From assembly GCF_000321225.1 (NCBI RefSeq), contig NW_004450404.1, forward strand, positions 81,001 to 145,000: DNA of 64,000 nt, written 5' to 3'. Below the pieces are notes generated by a model. That model was not told the DNA's origin. It ran no database searches and worked only from the letters and a program-made list of their open reading frames with translations. The translations under genes were made by a program, and so were the position numbers. Positions 45,000 through 57,335 of this stretch are shown here, one piece after another. Source of the DNA: Odobenus rosmarus divergens. Lineage: Eukaryota; Chordata; Mammalia; Carnivora; Odobenidae. Every line of letters starts with the position of its first letter. The first letter of the stretch is position 1.

Positions 45000-46960
45000 T
45001 GAGTCAGTGCCGAAGAGAATCATTAGAAAAGAAAGACAAGAGAGCTAAAGTAGATGGCGAGAGAGCAATGCTCTGCCTAGGGTGGTAGTAAGGAGACTGA
45101 AGCAAAGCATATTAGGAGGTCAGAACTTCATTTCTAGGGGGTAGGAGTGGAGATGTGTGGAAGACAGGTTCTTGATGTGCTTGACCCTGAAGACCTTGGC
45201 TCAGAGTCAAGTCTTCTGTAATCTTGATGGAAGGGACTTGGGCAAGGTTGATGGAGAAACAGTTCTGAGTAGTCAAGGACTTTCCCTCCATGGTTGACAC
45301 AAATTTACTTCTCCATACATGTTCAGGGAGCAGTTAGTCAGGGGTTCCATTGGGTCTTCCTTCTTGAGGGAAAGCTTGTAATAGAGTTTAATGTGATGAA
45401 CTGTAGCCCCTCTTTCTGCAGTGGGACTTAGGGCTGCAAATGGTCCTTGTCGTCATCCTCTTCAAGTGTCGTCTCTAAATTCCCTTCAACTTCAGCCACC
45501 GTCTCTGCTGGTCTCAGTGGTTTGCCCAGTGATACGACCTCAACCCTCATTCCTGAGGCATCTGAGCCTTTCACAGACTGAGGTTGATGCACTCATCCAT
45601 TCACAGTTTCCCTTGGACAAGGGAGTACCACGAGGTGCCCAAGCAGATCACTTGGGTTTCATGGATAGTCCTCCCTCGTCCCCACTCCCCACCCCTGTCA
45701 TGTAAAAGCAGCCTTACCTCTTCCTGCTGAGCAAGGTCAATCTCCCCTGTAAGATGCTGACTCCTCTATTTGCCTGCTGAACCCGAGATACAGGAAGCAC
45801 AGAGTGTCCAAGTAGCATCTTGCTGTGTCCTCTGAAGGGGTCTTGGGTGGCAAGAGTGTGCCCCCTTTGGGACGTCCTAATCAAGCAGAGCCCAGAGGTG
45901 AAGGCATGGAAGGCACAGAGTCCCCCAGTAGGTCACTGGGGATAATGGCAGGTGAGATCACTTCTCCTTCCACTTCTTGGTTCAGAGACCGACGTACTCT
46001 TCCTGCGGGGGACGCAGTACCACATAGAGGTCTCTGAATCGGTGTGTATACTGAATCGTAGAAGATGGCACTCCGTCCTCATGGAGTCTTGCCTCTGAGC
46101 CAGCACTTCAGCTGTACCTTTAGCGGACAGTCCCGTTGCTCTATCATGGCCGGTTGCATTCTGAACAGTACAGTATATAATACAAGCAGTGGATCCCATG
46201 ATCATGGGCTCACTCCGTTACCTCCGGCACTGTGAAATGAAGCGTCCTGGTCAGATGCTATGTTATATAGGATTGTATCTTTGCGCATCAGGCATTTTGT
46301 AAACCCTTGGATAGTAGAGCTGGCTGAGGCGCTGCAGACATAAAAGGCAAACCTATATGTGGAATGAATATCTGTTTCTGTGAGAATGAACTGCTGGATC
46401 TTCCAGGGTGGAAGTGACCAAATGAAATCAACTGTTATGAAGTGGCCCATCAGTCCCCTCAAGAGAAGTACCATACTGGAGGCTCAGCATTGGCCTGTGG
46501 TGCTAACAGGTTGGACATCCTGAGGTGGCAGTAATAGGTTCCTTTGGGCCCATGTGTGACCTCCATCTCTGCCCCTTTGGTTACTCTGTTGTTTCCATTG
46601 TGCCAATTCTGTGGTGGCCCATGACAAACTCTGGATGCCATCAATTAACCAGGTCATTTTGTCTACGTGGTTGGTCAGTGCTCATCCATGGTGAATGCTT
46701 TTTGGTGGGTGTTAACTTGAGAATCACAGATCTTGGTACTTTGTACCCACTTCCATATATCCATCCACATGCTGGAATTAGTCACCAGGCTCACCCAAAC
46801 ACAAGGGGGCTGAGAAATGTATTCCAACTTATATGCTCAGAAAATAGAGGAGGAACTATTTGGAGAATATCAGTGATGACTACCACAGTCCCCACTTGTT
46901 ACACTCTGTTAGAGGGTTCTCAAAGCATGTTCTTTCTCTAGTGTTCTACAGAGTTTTAGT
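45000..46960 (-). mobile_element. MaLR/ERVL internal sequence, antisense
   Basis: The segments 'ccacttcttggttcagag', 'ggttgcattctgaacagtac', 'aatacaagcagtggatccc', 'ggcactgtgaaatgaagc' and 'tccagggtggaagtgacc' are the antisense internal (pol-related) region shared by MLT1/MST/THE1 elements. Evidence is firm from about 45720 to 46950 and weaker to the left. Many stops interrupt it. It is an ancient endogenous retroviral remnant with no coding capacity. Confidence 0.75.
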
Positions 46961-47214
46961 GAAAGTAAATGTTTACTTATAGCTTTCATTCTTCCTAGAA
47001 TCCAAGCAATGTTTCCTTAGGGCTGGGTTAGAGACAGCGTAACTCTTGGGTTTTACTCAGAACAGTATTCCCTTATGCTTTGTTACTGGTAAAAGCATGT
47101 TATTCCTGGCATTTTCTGTCCTGTTTGGGAGGGACTTTTTAAAAGCAGCTATTGAATACTCATGCAGAGAGTCTTCTGGTGAGCCCACCCAACCGGTCTG
47201 CTGATCATGCCCAT
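46961..47214. other. no recognised feature
   Basis: Nothing assignable. Could be degraded LTR flank of the MaLR element. Confidence 0.3.
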
Positions 47215-47404
47215 TCACATCCAAATCCCACTGAAATACAAGTCTGGCCTCCTACCACACTTATATTACTACTTATATATTTTTGGCTCTTGATTGATTC
47301 TCTCCCCAACTACAATATAAGCTTCTTGGATGCTGAGACTCTGTCTCCTTTCTCTTTATAGCTCCTGTTCCTGGGACAATATCCTAACCACATAAAAAGC
47401 TTTG
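47215..47404 (+). mobile_element. L2 fragment
   Basis: The segments 'tacaatataagcttcttgg' and 'gctgagactctgtctcc' and 'cctgggacaatatcctaacc' match the L2 3' region. Confidence 0.55.
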
Positions 47405-48489
47405 TAATATTTGTAACTAATGATGAAGTGATTCTAGAAAGCAAACGAAACAGGTTTTATGACAAAGATAGCCACCCATACAAATAATGCAGGGCAAACA
47501 GTCCTCAAAGTATAAACGGGACCCAGGATGCTTTTCCCCCAGGGCCCCCGCTGATCTGGTATGTGTGCTTTGACCTCTAGCAAATGGAACTTCTGTGGAT
47601 TGAACCCAGCAAGTTGGAGGGCCTGGTTGACATTTTATGTGGTGAATGTTCAGAGGATTGCAGCTCCTCAGGAAGGTTAATCTGAATCTCAGAAAGCAGG
47701 ACAACCTTCGCCAAGTCTCTGTCAATTAGAAGAGTGTAACCATTTTATTTTATGTGCAAGACCTTAAGCTGCTCGAGGCAACATTTTCAAGTTGAAAAAG
47801 TCCATTTAGGGGCCCTTGCTTCCTATTTCTATTCCTTTCCCTATTTGAACTTTCACCCCAACCCAGAAGCAAAAACAAAATGCCTTCTATTTGGGAAAGC
47901 CAAGAAATTGTTTTGCTGTTTTGTTTTATGACCCAAATCTATATATTACTGGCTGCCACAGTGTTATTCCCACCGCCCCCCCCCACACACACTCATCATT
48001 CATAGCTACAGGGGTGAAAATAGTCCAAAATGGTATGTAATGTCTGTTACACATTTAGATGCATAAATTTGGTTGTCAAGATGGTGATTTAATAGAAACT
48101 TATAGGTTCATTGTAGACTATTTTTAATGCCTGGAATTTTTTTTTAAAGTGTGTACATGTGCATGTGTGTTGTTTTTATTTCTCTCTTCTTGGAAATGTC
48201 ATTGCTTTGTAATATAGTCCCACTTTATTTATCATGGCCTGGACCTAACAAATTCTCGCTATGGACTTAGAGTAAATTAAGGAAAGAGCATTTATTCTCT
48301 TAAGAGTCAGGAAGTGAAACATCTTGATTTCATATCCATAATGTCAATGATAAACCCAAAGTCTTAAGTCCTGTGACAACAGGCATGGAAGTTGACTGTG
48401 GGATTTCTCATTTTGACATATTATTTCCTTGGGACTATAAATCATTGATATTGGACTAGCCCCCTGAGAATTCATGTTGTTGAAAAACA
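47405..48489. other. no recognised feature
   Basis: Repeat-poor. There is a C-rich CCCCCCCCCACACACAC run near 47975. Confidence 0.4.
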
Positions 48490-48895
48490 AAATTCATCGA
48501 AGTAAATTTTAAAGATTGTATTGGCTTTATTCAGTGATTCATGGATCAGGCAGTGTCTGTCTAGCAGATAGAAAGGAGCTTCAAGAAGCTGTATAAGATG
48601 AAAGACTGTTACAGGCAAAAGGGAGCAGGAACAAGGAAGTTATGCTAGGCAAAAAGCAGACTGGTTGTGGCAAGGTCACTTTCCTTTAGGGGACAGCAAG
48701 GGTCCATCAGGCAGATAACCTACCTAGTGCTGACCAGGCAATTCCCGATTGACTGGTTTAAGGTTCTTTTTCTGTAACAGGTTAAAACTATAATAAAGTT
48801 AAGTCTTGGTTTGGTGACGTGGGGCTTAGCATAAGTGACTCCATTTTGGACCTGTTGTCTTGTTTTTAACAAGGTTTGTGCCAGTCTGAATTATC
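48490..48895 (-). mobile_element. ERVL-type LTR remnant, antisense
   Basis: The segments 'attggctttattcagtg', 'gcaaggtcactttcctt', 'caggcaattcccgattgac' and 'gtgactccattttggac' are typical of antisense ERVL LTRs (MER21/MER73-like). Confidence 0.5.
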
Positions 48896-49508
48896 TTGAG
48901 TATATTTTTAGTTTCATTCGAAATTGGTATTTAATGCTTTTTAAAATGTAGTTTCTTTCTCTCTCATTCATGTGCTCTTGTCCTCCTTCTCATGTTTATT
49001 CTCACTCTTGTTTAATTAGTTTGATGTTACTAATCCCCTCTGCTAATTTCCTCACTGGTTTGGGAATGAAATTTTTTGCCATTGTAATGCTTTCAAGCTC
49101 CTGAAATCAGAGTTCAAATTTTTCATCTTCACGTAAGTATTCCAGAATGAAAGTCAGGATATAAACTGCAAGATATTTTTCAAGTAATTTGAAGAATTCC
49201 TTAGTGGGAAGTTAAGTTGTAAATGCCTTCACTACACTTTTGAAATGTGGGGCAGGAATGAGTTATAGTAATGAACAGCTCACATTTCTGGGCAGTGAAA
49301 AAGATGGTGGTGATTTTTCTACACTGTGTTTAGTAATTCACCTTCAGGAATTTTCAGGGCCATTCTCACCAGCTGAGGCTAGGGAGGAGAAGGGGAATCA
49401 GCCAAGAGTGCCACTAGAAATTGTGCTATTCATATCTAATCCTATTGACTGTCATCCCTGACTTTGGAGAACACCACCAATACAAGATAAGCGGTCAGAA
49501 TATTATAG
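48896..49508. other. no recognised feature
   Basis: Nothing assignable. Confidence 0.4.
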
Positions 49509-49509
49509 A

Positions 49510-49830
49510 GCAGTGCTGTCCAAAGGAAGTATAATGTGAGCTATATGCATAAATAAAAAAAATTTCCCAGTAGCCACATCAAAAAAAAACAAACAGGTGA
49601 ATGTAATTGTAATAACATATTTAATTTCACATGATATGTCCATGATATTCACCTTTCAATGTGTGAAGATAGAAATATTAATGAGATACTTTATATTCTT
49701 TTTGGCATAAGTCTTCAAAATGTGGAATGTTTTGTACACATCCAGCATATCTCAATTTGGACTTGCTGCATTTCAAGCTTCCAGTAGCCACACCTAGTGA
49801 GTGACTACCACAGTAGACACAGCAGACATG
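49510..49830 (+). mobile_element. hAT-type element (MER33/MER1-like), complete, uninterrupted
   Basis: The start 'gcagtgctgtccaaagg' and the end 'tagtgagtgactaccacag' bracket about 320 bases. Internal segments such as 'gtagccacatc' and 'catatctcaatttggac' match the three other copies. This is the only uninterrupted plus-strand copy. Confidence 0.7.
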
Positions 49831-49845
49831 GAGGATATCTCATCC

Positions 49846-49849
49846 AATA

Positions 49850-49898
<49 letters not shown>
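49846..49898. repeat. (CT)n microsatellite
   Basis: CT dinucleotide array with one TTT interruption. Confidence 0.95.
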
Positions 49899-49900
<2 letters not shown>

Positions 49901-50099
49901 AAATAAGGATTCAGGAACCAGAGAGGGCACACTACTTGCCACACTCACACTGTTGTATCAGAAAGCAAGACTCAAAGCCAGATCTTCTAATTACCTCTCA
50001 AGGCCACTTTCCGCTACTTCAAGAGGTTATTTTGGCCTGAAATCTTATTGACTACTTCCCCCCAAATCTCAATTTTATTTTGCCTCTGTAGTTTTCATC

Positions 50100-50321
50100 A
50101 AGAAAAATAATCTTACGGGGCGCCTGGGTGGCTCAGTCAGTTAAGCATCTGCCTTCGGCTCAGGTCATGATCTCAGGGTCCTGGGATCGAGTCCTGCATC
50201 AGGCTTCCTGCTTGCAGGAAACCTGCTTCTCCCTCTCCTCCCTGCTCATGCTCTCTCTCGCTATCTCTCTCTCTCTCAAATAAATAAATAAAATCTTTAA
50301 AAAAAAGAAAAATAATCTTAC
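50100..50321 (+). mobile_element. Can-SINE, perfect target-site duplication
   Basis: The SINE spans 50117-50304, head GGGGCGCCTGGGTGGCTCAG. The duplication 'aagaaaaataatcttac' is identical at 50100-50116 and 50305-50321. Confidence 0.96.
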
Positions 50322-50411
50322 AACAGGAACGAGAGGAAAAGACAGATTCTTATGTGAGACTTCCAACAATGATGTCATGGGGGCCCTCACCTGGTTAAGA
50401 AGGGAGTGAGG

Positions 50412-50470
50412 ATGAACCTGAAACTAATACAATATTGTATGTCAAGTACATTTCAATTTAAAAAAAAGGA
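50412..50470 (+). mobile_element. L1 3' tail fragment
   Basis: The segments 'gaacctgaaactaatac' and 'aatattgtatgtcaag' are the extreme L1 3' end, as at 15480. Confidence 0.7.
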
Positions 50471-50734
50471 AATGTTCTTAAACACTTCACTACAAGCACA
50501 GGAAAAAAAAGGAAGTGAAGAGATACTAAATAATATTTTAATAGCCCCTATCTGCTTTAAACGAGTTAAAAATCTCTAAGCCTGGGCAAATTGTATCTGG
50601 GGTCATTGAAAGAACATGCAGATGAGGCAACAGAGCTGCTGGTGGTTACCAGGAAAATGATGGGGAAAGGAAGAAACACTAGAGGATTGGCACATATCCA
50701 GATTTTCCAACTGGAAAAGGCAAATGATGCTAGT

Positions 50735-50965
50735 AGCAAATGTGTCTGTAGTACCTAATAGGTGCCAGGTTCAGGTTCTGAGTGCTCTAGATATGTTGAT
50801 TCATCAATTCCTCACACCAACCTTATGAGATAAGTATGAATACTGTCTTCACTTTTCAGATGAGGAAACCGAGACAGAGAAGTAATCTGCCCAAGATATA
50901 TTGCTAGATGTAGATGGCAGAGCCAGGATTTGAGCTAGGGGGCCTGACTCTGGAGTCTAATTTTT
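50735..50965 (+). mobile_element. MIR SINE
   Basis: The segments 'ctaataggtgccaggttc', 'cagatgaggaaaccgag' and 'gagccaggatttgagc' are in MIR order. Confidence 0.85.
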
Positions 50966-51008
50966 TGAATTGGTATTACACTATGCTTCTCACAAATGAA
51001 AGATTTCC

Positions 51009-51141
51009 GGGGCGCCTGGGTGGCTCAGTCAGTTAAGTGACTGACTCTCGATCTCAGCTCAGGTCTTGATCTCAGGGTCATACGTTAGAGCCCTGCATTG
51101 GGTTCCACGCTGGGTGTGGAGCCTACTTAAAAAAAAAAAAA
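51009..51141 (+). mobile_element. Can-SINE, short form, sense
   Basis: The head GGGGCGCCTGGGTGGCTCAG and 'gggttccacgctgggtg' are present, then an A-tail. Flanks 'gaaagatttc' and 'gggaaatttc' are a weak target duplication. Confidence 0.9.
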
Positions 51142-52089
51142 GGGAAATTTCAGTATTTGTCTCGTTCTCTGCCCTTTCATCCTCCCTTTCCCCATAGCTG
51201 GGAATCATCTGATATCCACTTGAAAGTTCAGCCCAAGCCAGGCTCTGGGGCAAGTGGTGTCTTTGGTAAGAGAGGCCCTAGTTCAATGCTTTGGTAGTAC
51301 ACCATCATATTTTATGGGCTACCATCCCCACCCTGACCTTGTACCTCAGTTCTGGGCCCTGGGTCCTTCCTTGCATCATCCATCCCTAATTTAGGTATTA
51401 GAGTCTGTTCTTGGACCCATTTGCAACTTGTGGACAGGAGATCCTGATACCCCAGTCTCCTCAGGTCATTGTACAGAACCTTCTTCTTGACACTACTTAC
51501 CTGTCAGTTCTATTCTGTGTTACCTCTTGAGAGACCTCCATGACACCCAATTGCTTTTGCCAAAGCACTGTGAAGGATTATACTCCCCACGCACCATGTT
51601 CCACCTCCTGGTCAGAACTTCCTCCCATCACTCAGATTGCCCCCATTTGCCCATCCATCCCAGCAACTGAGTCTTATTCCAAGATCAAGCCCCTCCTCCC
51701 CTCCCAGTTTGCTTGGTTTTCTGTATTGGTGAAACCTTCCCGTTATGAGTGAAATGCCATAGTGTCAAGTCTTTGAGTCCTTGGAAAAATTATGTGTATT
51801 ATAAAACAGTTGATTTAGAAGCACTTAAGATGAAAAGCGAGGATTATTAAGAAATCCTTCCAAATCCAAACTCAGTCACCCTTTCCCCTTTTTAGATAGT
51901 GTTATTAAAATTGCCAACAAGAAGAATGCCTAGATATAGTATAACTGGATCTCAGCAAGCCATTTAACAGGGCTATCATGAAATTTTTGTGGATGAGAAG
52001 CAAAGAGTGTGGTCTGGATGATACTATAGATATGTGAATTCATGTCTGGTCTTGAATGTCACTTTTGAGCTAGATCTCCAGTGCTGTTG
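51142..52089. other. no recognised feature
   Basis: Nothing firmly assignable. The region 51480-51700 is pyrimidine-rich and could be a degraded L2. Confidence 0.35.
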
Positions 52090-52630
52090 TAAGGGTCTTC
52101 TTCTTGTTGAGGAGGAAAAATTTTTTCTCCTTCAAGAGTCTTCCAGCTTATCTAAGAATTAAATTGTCATGAGGCAGATTAACAGGAGAAAATAAAATTT
52201 GCTTACATACCTACATTCATGAGATTTTAGGCACACTGTGGTCTGTATGTCACCCTGAATTAAGAAGAAGGGGGTTAGGGATCTGGGACTTCACAGAAAG
52301 CTGAAAAAGAGTAAACGGGTTTGGTAAACAAATGTTTGCTGGGCCATTTAGAAACAACAGGACATAGAGAAGAATTTTAACAAACAAACTTTGCTAAATT
52401 CCTCCCTGTCTACCACCCCTAATTTATATTATAATGTAGTGCTCTATGGTGATAGCTCTCTTCCTGGAGCAGGTCCTTTATCTAAATTCTTTTAGGCAGT
52501 TAGCGGGAAGGTCAAAATTTCTTCCTGAGTCTTTTGGGCCTTGATTGTTTTCAACTCAAAAGAATCTGCAGGCCAAAGTGGCACGTTTTGGGGCATCTCT
52601 CCCTTGGCCCCTCTGCTCTTAATCCTGGCC
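52090..52630. mobile_element. possible ERV LTR remnant
   Basis: The segments 'catgaggcagattaacagg', 'caggtcctttatctaaattc' and 'cttttaggcagttagcgg' recall a dispersed LTR. Family and orientation uncertain. Confidence 0.35.
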
Positions 52631-53430
52631 TTTTCTACTTTTTATTAAACGCTCTAATAAACACTTATGAGGAAAGCCCAGCAAATGTGTAGGAGATGCA
52701 GAATAGAGACAAATAGATCCCATGGCCAGTGGCATACTCCGAAGTCAGGGGGTTCTCTACAGGCTAGAATGAAGGGCTAAAATGAACAAGATAAAATACA
52801 ATAAGAATGCATGTAAATACATGTGCTTTTAAAAAATTAAACTATACAAAAACCGTATAAAAGGGACATGGGCTAACAGTATAGTGGTGGGGAGGTGGAG
52901 TCTTAGGACCTTAAATTTATTATAAACTCATCGTGAGCCAGAAGTGTACATGGCTGCCAAGTATTGAATGTGATCTTGGACTACATTAATTATAGTATAA
53001 TGGGAAGGCTAATTCCGTTGTACTTGGTACCTGCCAGACTCTGTCTGTATTATTGTACTCAGATCATGGCAGGCTGACAAATTACGAAGGATCTGAGACA
53101 GGCAGCAGGGCGGAAAAGGGTCTGGAATTAATGGTATGCTGGAGCTGGCTGGTACTCACTTCTAGAAATTGCTAAATATTCAGGAATTTGGGGGCTGCTA
53201 ATTAAACCCTTGGCAGCTTGAACTGGGCCATGGTGGGAGTATTGACACCATGGTAATTGGCAAATGCTAGAAATCGGGACTTTTTATTTTCTGGAGAGTG
53301 GGTTTGTCAGGACACCACTGTCAGTAACCCTCTGATATGAAGAATGATTTAAGACAGTTGTTGCATTCAATCAAGAAGAAGAAAAAAAAAACTCAAGGGC
53401 AGAGAGGATGAGGGTTTCAGAGCTATCTTT
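52631..53430. other. no recognised feature
   Basis: Nothing assignable. Confidence 0.4.
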
Positions 53431-53652
53431 AAATAGTTTAAGAGTTTAGGGCGCCTGGGTGGCTCAGTCAGTTCAGCGCCTGCCTTCGCCTCAGGTCATG
53501 ATCCCAGGGTCCTGGGAACGGAATCCCTCGTCGGGCTCCCTGCTCAGTGGGGAGTCTGCTTCTCCCTCTCCCCCTGCTCCTCCCCCTGCTTGTGCTCTCT
53601 CACTCTCTCAAATAAATAAATAAAATCTTAAAAAAAATAGCTGAAGAGTTTA
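53431..53652 (+). mobile_element. Can-SINE with target-site duplications
   Basis: The SINE spans 53449-53634. The duplications 'aaatagtttaagagttta' (53431-53448) and 'aaatagctgaagagttta' (53635-53652) differ at two positions. Confidence 0.95.
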
Positions 53653-53884
53653 GATTTTCTTTTTCAGCAGATGAGAGCCATGCTTGGCCAGCAGTCCCGT
53701 TTTCCTCTAAGGACAAGAATAGCTCCCACCCCGCCCAGCCAGAGGTATAGCCCCGGACTGCCAGTCACTGGTGAGAAACTCCTGTGAAGTTTCTCATATT
53801 GTCTTTAAAAGTTATGCAAATTTTATATTTTACTTCATAAGGGATTTATATCTCTCTGACTCTAACAATAATCCATTTAAAGAG

Positions 53885-54015
53885 GCACTTCTCAAACTTC
53901 TCTATGTATGAATCACCTGGGAACCTTGTTAACATGCAAATTCAACGGAGTAGTTCTGGGCGGAGGCTGAAAACTCTGAATTTCCAACAAGCCCGAAGGT
54001 GCTGCTGGAGCTGCT
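53885..54015 (-). mobile_element. MER20 fragment, antisense
   Basis: The segments 'cttctcaaacttctcta', 'gaatcacctgggaaccttg' and 'gaaggtgctgctggagc' fit a reversed MER20. Confidence 0.55.
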
Positions 54016-54504
54016 GCTTTATGCGTACTTTGGGTAGGAAGGGTTTAAATGCCTTTACGTGCCTTTTCTTCCCCCAACTCCGTCTTCTAGTAAATTTGGC
54101 ACCCAGGGTGATAGGGCTCGTGGAATGGGTGTTTAATCTCTGTCTCCCACGGAGAGCAAGCCCTTGGGGGGGGGGTATACAAATGGACCTCTGAAAAGCT
54201 TGGAGTTGGAACTTCTTAGACTTATTTGCATTGCATTGTCTACCCTCTTGTTGAATTCCTTTTTACTAAGTACAGCACTTGGACCTTATCCTCTCTGCCC
54301 ATACTGAGTATCATTACAAAAAACAGCCAAGGAAATTCATTCTTTGACCCACTGCAGGAAAATTGTCAAGGACGTCATCCACTATGTTACATTCTGTTCT
54401 CTGAGAGCTCAGGGGAACTTTCTCTTAAGTTTTATTTCCAGGAATTGCTTCTTCTGAACACTTCATTCTTTTTGAACTTACTGACACTCTGAATCTCATA
54501 GTTG
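54016..54504. other. no recognised feature
   Basis: Nothing assignable. A G9 run lies near 54166. Confidence 0.4.
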
Positions 54505-54640
54505 AATGCACTTTCTTCTCTCACTCAGTGTTCATCCAGCACAGAACGATGGAGCACCTGCTAGGCTCCAAGCACCAGTGGGGTCGGGGCAGAGCAGGGA
54601 ACAGAACAGACACGGATCCCTGCTCTCATGGAACCTGTAT
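54505..54640 (-). mobile_element. L2 fragment, antisense
   Basis: The segments 'agcacctgctaggctccaag' and 'gatccctgctctcatgg' are the reverse complement of the L2 3' end. Confidence 0.6.
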
Positions 54641-57184
54641 CCCAGTGGCTCTTCCCTTTGATTGTTAGGAAATACAGAGCCACCTTGGAGGCTGCCTCCA
54701 GCAACTCTGAAAGACCCGATAAAAGATAGTTCTGGTTTGAATCTGGCTCCCGGTTGTATGATTTTCCAACTCTCATCTTCTCTTTACCGGGTTCTCCCAA
54801 CTCTTTATTTTTCTCTTCTATACCATGTACATTTTATTTGTCATCAGCTGCCTCAAATCCCCCGTGGAATGAGGCAGTATATAGATAGCTCATTAAATAT
54901 GTGGAGCTGGAGAAATCAGAGCTAAAGCCAATGCAGTAAAGTTACAGGGAATTCAACTTTAGCCTCGTATACAAATAGTCTAATGTCCTGAAATGAAATT
55001 GTTCACCTTATAATATGGGGACTTTTCTGACATCATATTGGCAGTTCAGCTTGTCTGGGGAATTTTGACATGGTACTTCGTGACACAAAGGGTTTTTCTA
55101 CTAGATAATACCTCAGTGCCTTTCAATAATTGGATTATAGATAAATTTCCATGATTTCAGTTCTATAGACAACAGTGGCTCCTCCTTTTCCCACCGGCCC
55201 CAATATCTGTTGGAGAAGGTGAATTCTTTAGGGGAGATGGTGGCCTTGGGGGATCACACATGTTGAGGTGGGGGCAGTTTTGGAGAGGGAGAGGGGCTTC
55301 TGCCAGAAAAGCAGCCCAGAGCTCAAATCCTCCACCTGGGATGTGTTTTGTGACACTCACTAAAATCTAAACTCCTGCTTTTTCTTCTAACTTGTCTTGA
55401 TCCAGTTCATGGTTTTCTTCAGATGAGTAAAATACCCCTGTATTTATAGTGGATGCTGTAAACCAGCCAGCCGTGGTATTTTTTATATCATAAGCAGCTG
55501 CTCTCTGAGCCGACACAGAGTGAGAGAGGCCGATTTGTATTTTTACAGCCAGATATGAAACCAGCTTTCAATAATTTGGGAAGCACGTGCCACCTCTTGT
55601 GATCCTCGGGGTGCTTATTTTGAAACAAGCCCTGAAGATTGCAGATACTACAGTTAATACAACCCTGATCGGTAGCCCTGTTTTAGCCACTTCCTCGAAC
55701 ACAGGAAATTTTAATGAATTAATTGACTTTATCGTCAGTATGAAATATTGGCACTTGTGATGACAGAGATGATACTCTGTGACCACATAGAGGCCGCATT
55801 TATGACCTTTGTAACTACATTCCACTCACTGAAAAATGACAACTGTGCTAAAGGAATACTTTCCTCCTTGCTGCTGCTTCTCCCAACGAGAGCTTTCAGC
55901 GAAGGGCATAGAAAGTCCTGCCAATAAATAACAAAAATTTACTGTCCTCACCATCATTTTACAGTCTTGCTCTCCTCAAAAGAGGAGCACAGAGAATAAA
56001 TGGATGAAATCAACCTGCTTAGCTCAGCACCAAGGACATGTTATCACTCAAATGAGGTGCTGAAGGGGGGGTTGAGGGGAAATATACAGACCCACAACGG
56101 CGCTGCCCTGGCCGTGTTTCTTGGCCATTGCTGTCCTCATTATTCCATTTCCCACCCCGAATGGCTGGCTGCCCTGTTTCCAATGCCATAGAAATCAGAA
56201 TTGTCTTCACCTTCTGAAGACACCAGAAGACAGAAATCCCTTGAGTCAGAAGCCATCCAAAGGGAATCATTTCTGTATTCCTTTTGTGGGACTGAATGTT
56301 CCTCTCCTATGTAAGAGACTAAGATGCTTTAGAAAGTGCGTCTTCAGATTCCTTGAATTGAGGAAGGAAAAGAGACAGAGCCAGAAAGAGCTTAACTGGA
56401 ATGAAAAGCATTTTCCTGGACGCTGCCCTCCTGAATTAATCAGGTCCAGCATAGGCGGCTGAAGGAGGTTGTTGGGGAAAAATTCCTTTCTCGTATGACT
56501 GGGTATTTCTAGCTGGGCTGCAAACAGAGGAACGCTTTCTCGCCCTTGGTCCAGCGCCATTGCAACCAGAATCAAAACAACTGTTTGCCATTCCTATAAG
56601 GAACTTTAATGATCTGAAAGGAAATAGCAGTATGTACGAAAAGACCCAAATTTCTCTCCATTAGTGGTTTAAGGGCTCTTGGTATAGCGATTCTTGAAAT
56701 CACAATTACAATTCATGAAGTTTCTCTGACAAAGCCCAGCTATGAGAATTGGTTTGAGAAAAGGAGCCCTGGGAGTTCCAGCCTTTATTTCAAAGAACCT
56801 CAGCTTTACCCTCCTTGTCGAAGTCCCTGAGAAAAAGAGCTTGCATGGGGGGGGGGGGGCGTGAAGTAAAATGTATTTTCCCTCCTTAGTAAGCATGTCT
56901 TTTTAAAAATGTAGCCCGAGTTCTCCCTTTTTTTCCCATCATTTGAGGCTTAATTCCCATATACAGACTATTCTTGTCACAGCCAATCCCTTGTTGCTCT
57001 AAATACATCTTTTATTTTGCTGCAGATTTTCAGTAGCTTCTTTTATTCCTCTATTTCAGTAACAGTGACTGGTCTACCCAAATTCTCACCAAGCAAGACA
57101 TTTACGGGAGCAGGAGGGCTGGGGGCAAGGGCAGACAAGCGGTAAGTTGAGTGTCTACAGTGGGTTGGCGGTACAATTTAAGCC
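54641..57184. other. 2.5 kb without recognised repeats
   Basis: The longest repeat-free stretch of the window. A G13 run lies near 56847. Overlapping open frames of 113 and 102 codons (56121-56462 plus, 56267-56575 minus) have no domain. An exon-like segment lies at 57060-57141 (see findings). The low repeat content suggests unique, possibly constrained sequence. Confidence 0.4.
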
Positions 57185-57335
57185 TCCACCCGTGTGCTGT
57201 AAGGCTAGTACAAGCATCCCCACTTGATGGATGAAGAAACTGAGGCTCCCCTTTCAAGGAGATTCAGCCATTCTCCCAAGTTTCAACCATGCGAACCCAG
57301 GTAGTCTGACCTCAGAAGCCACACCCGTTGTGATA
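57185..57335 (+). mobile_element. MIR SINE
   Basis: The segments 'gatggatgaagaaactgagg', 'tgcgaacccaggtagtc' and 'tgacctcagaagcc' are in MIR order. Confidence 0.65.
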
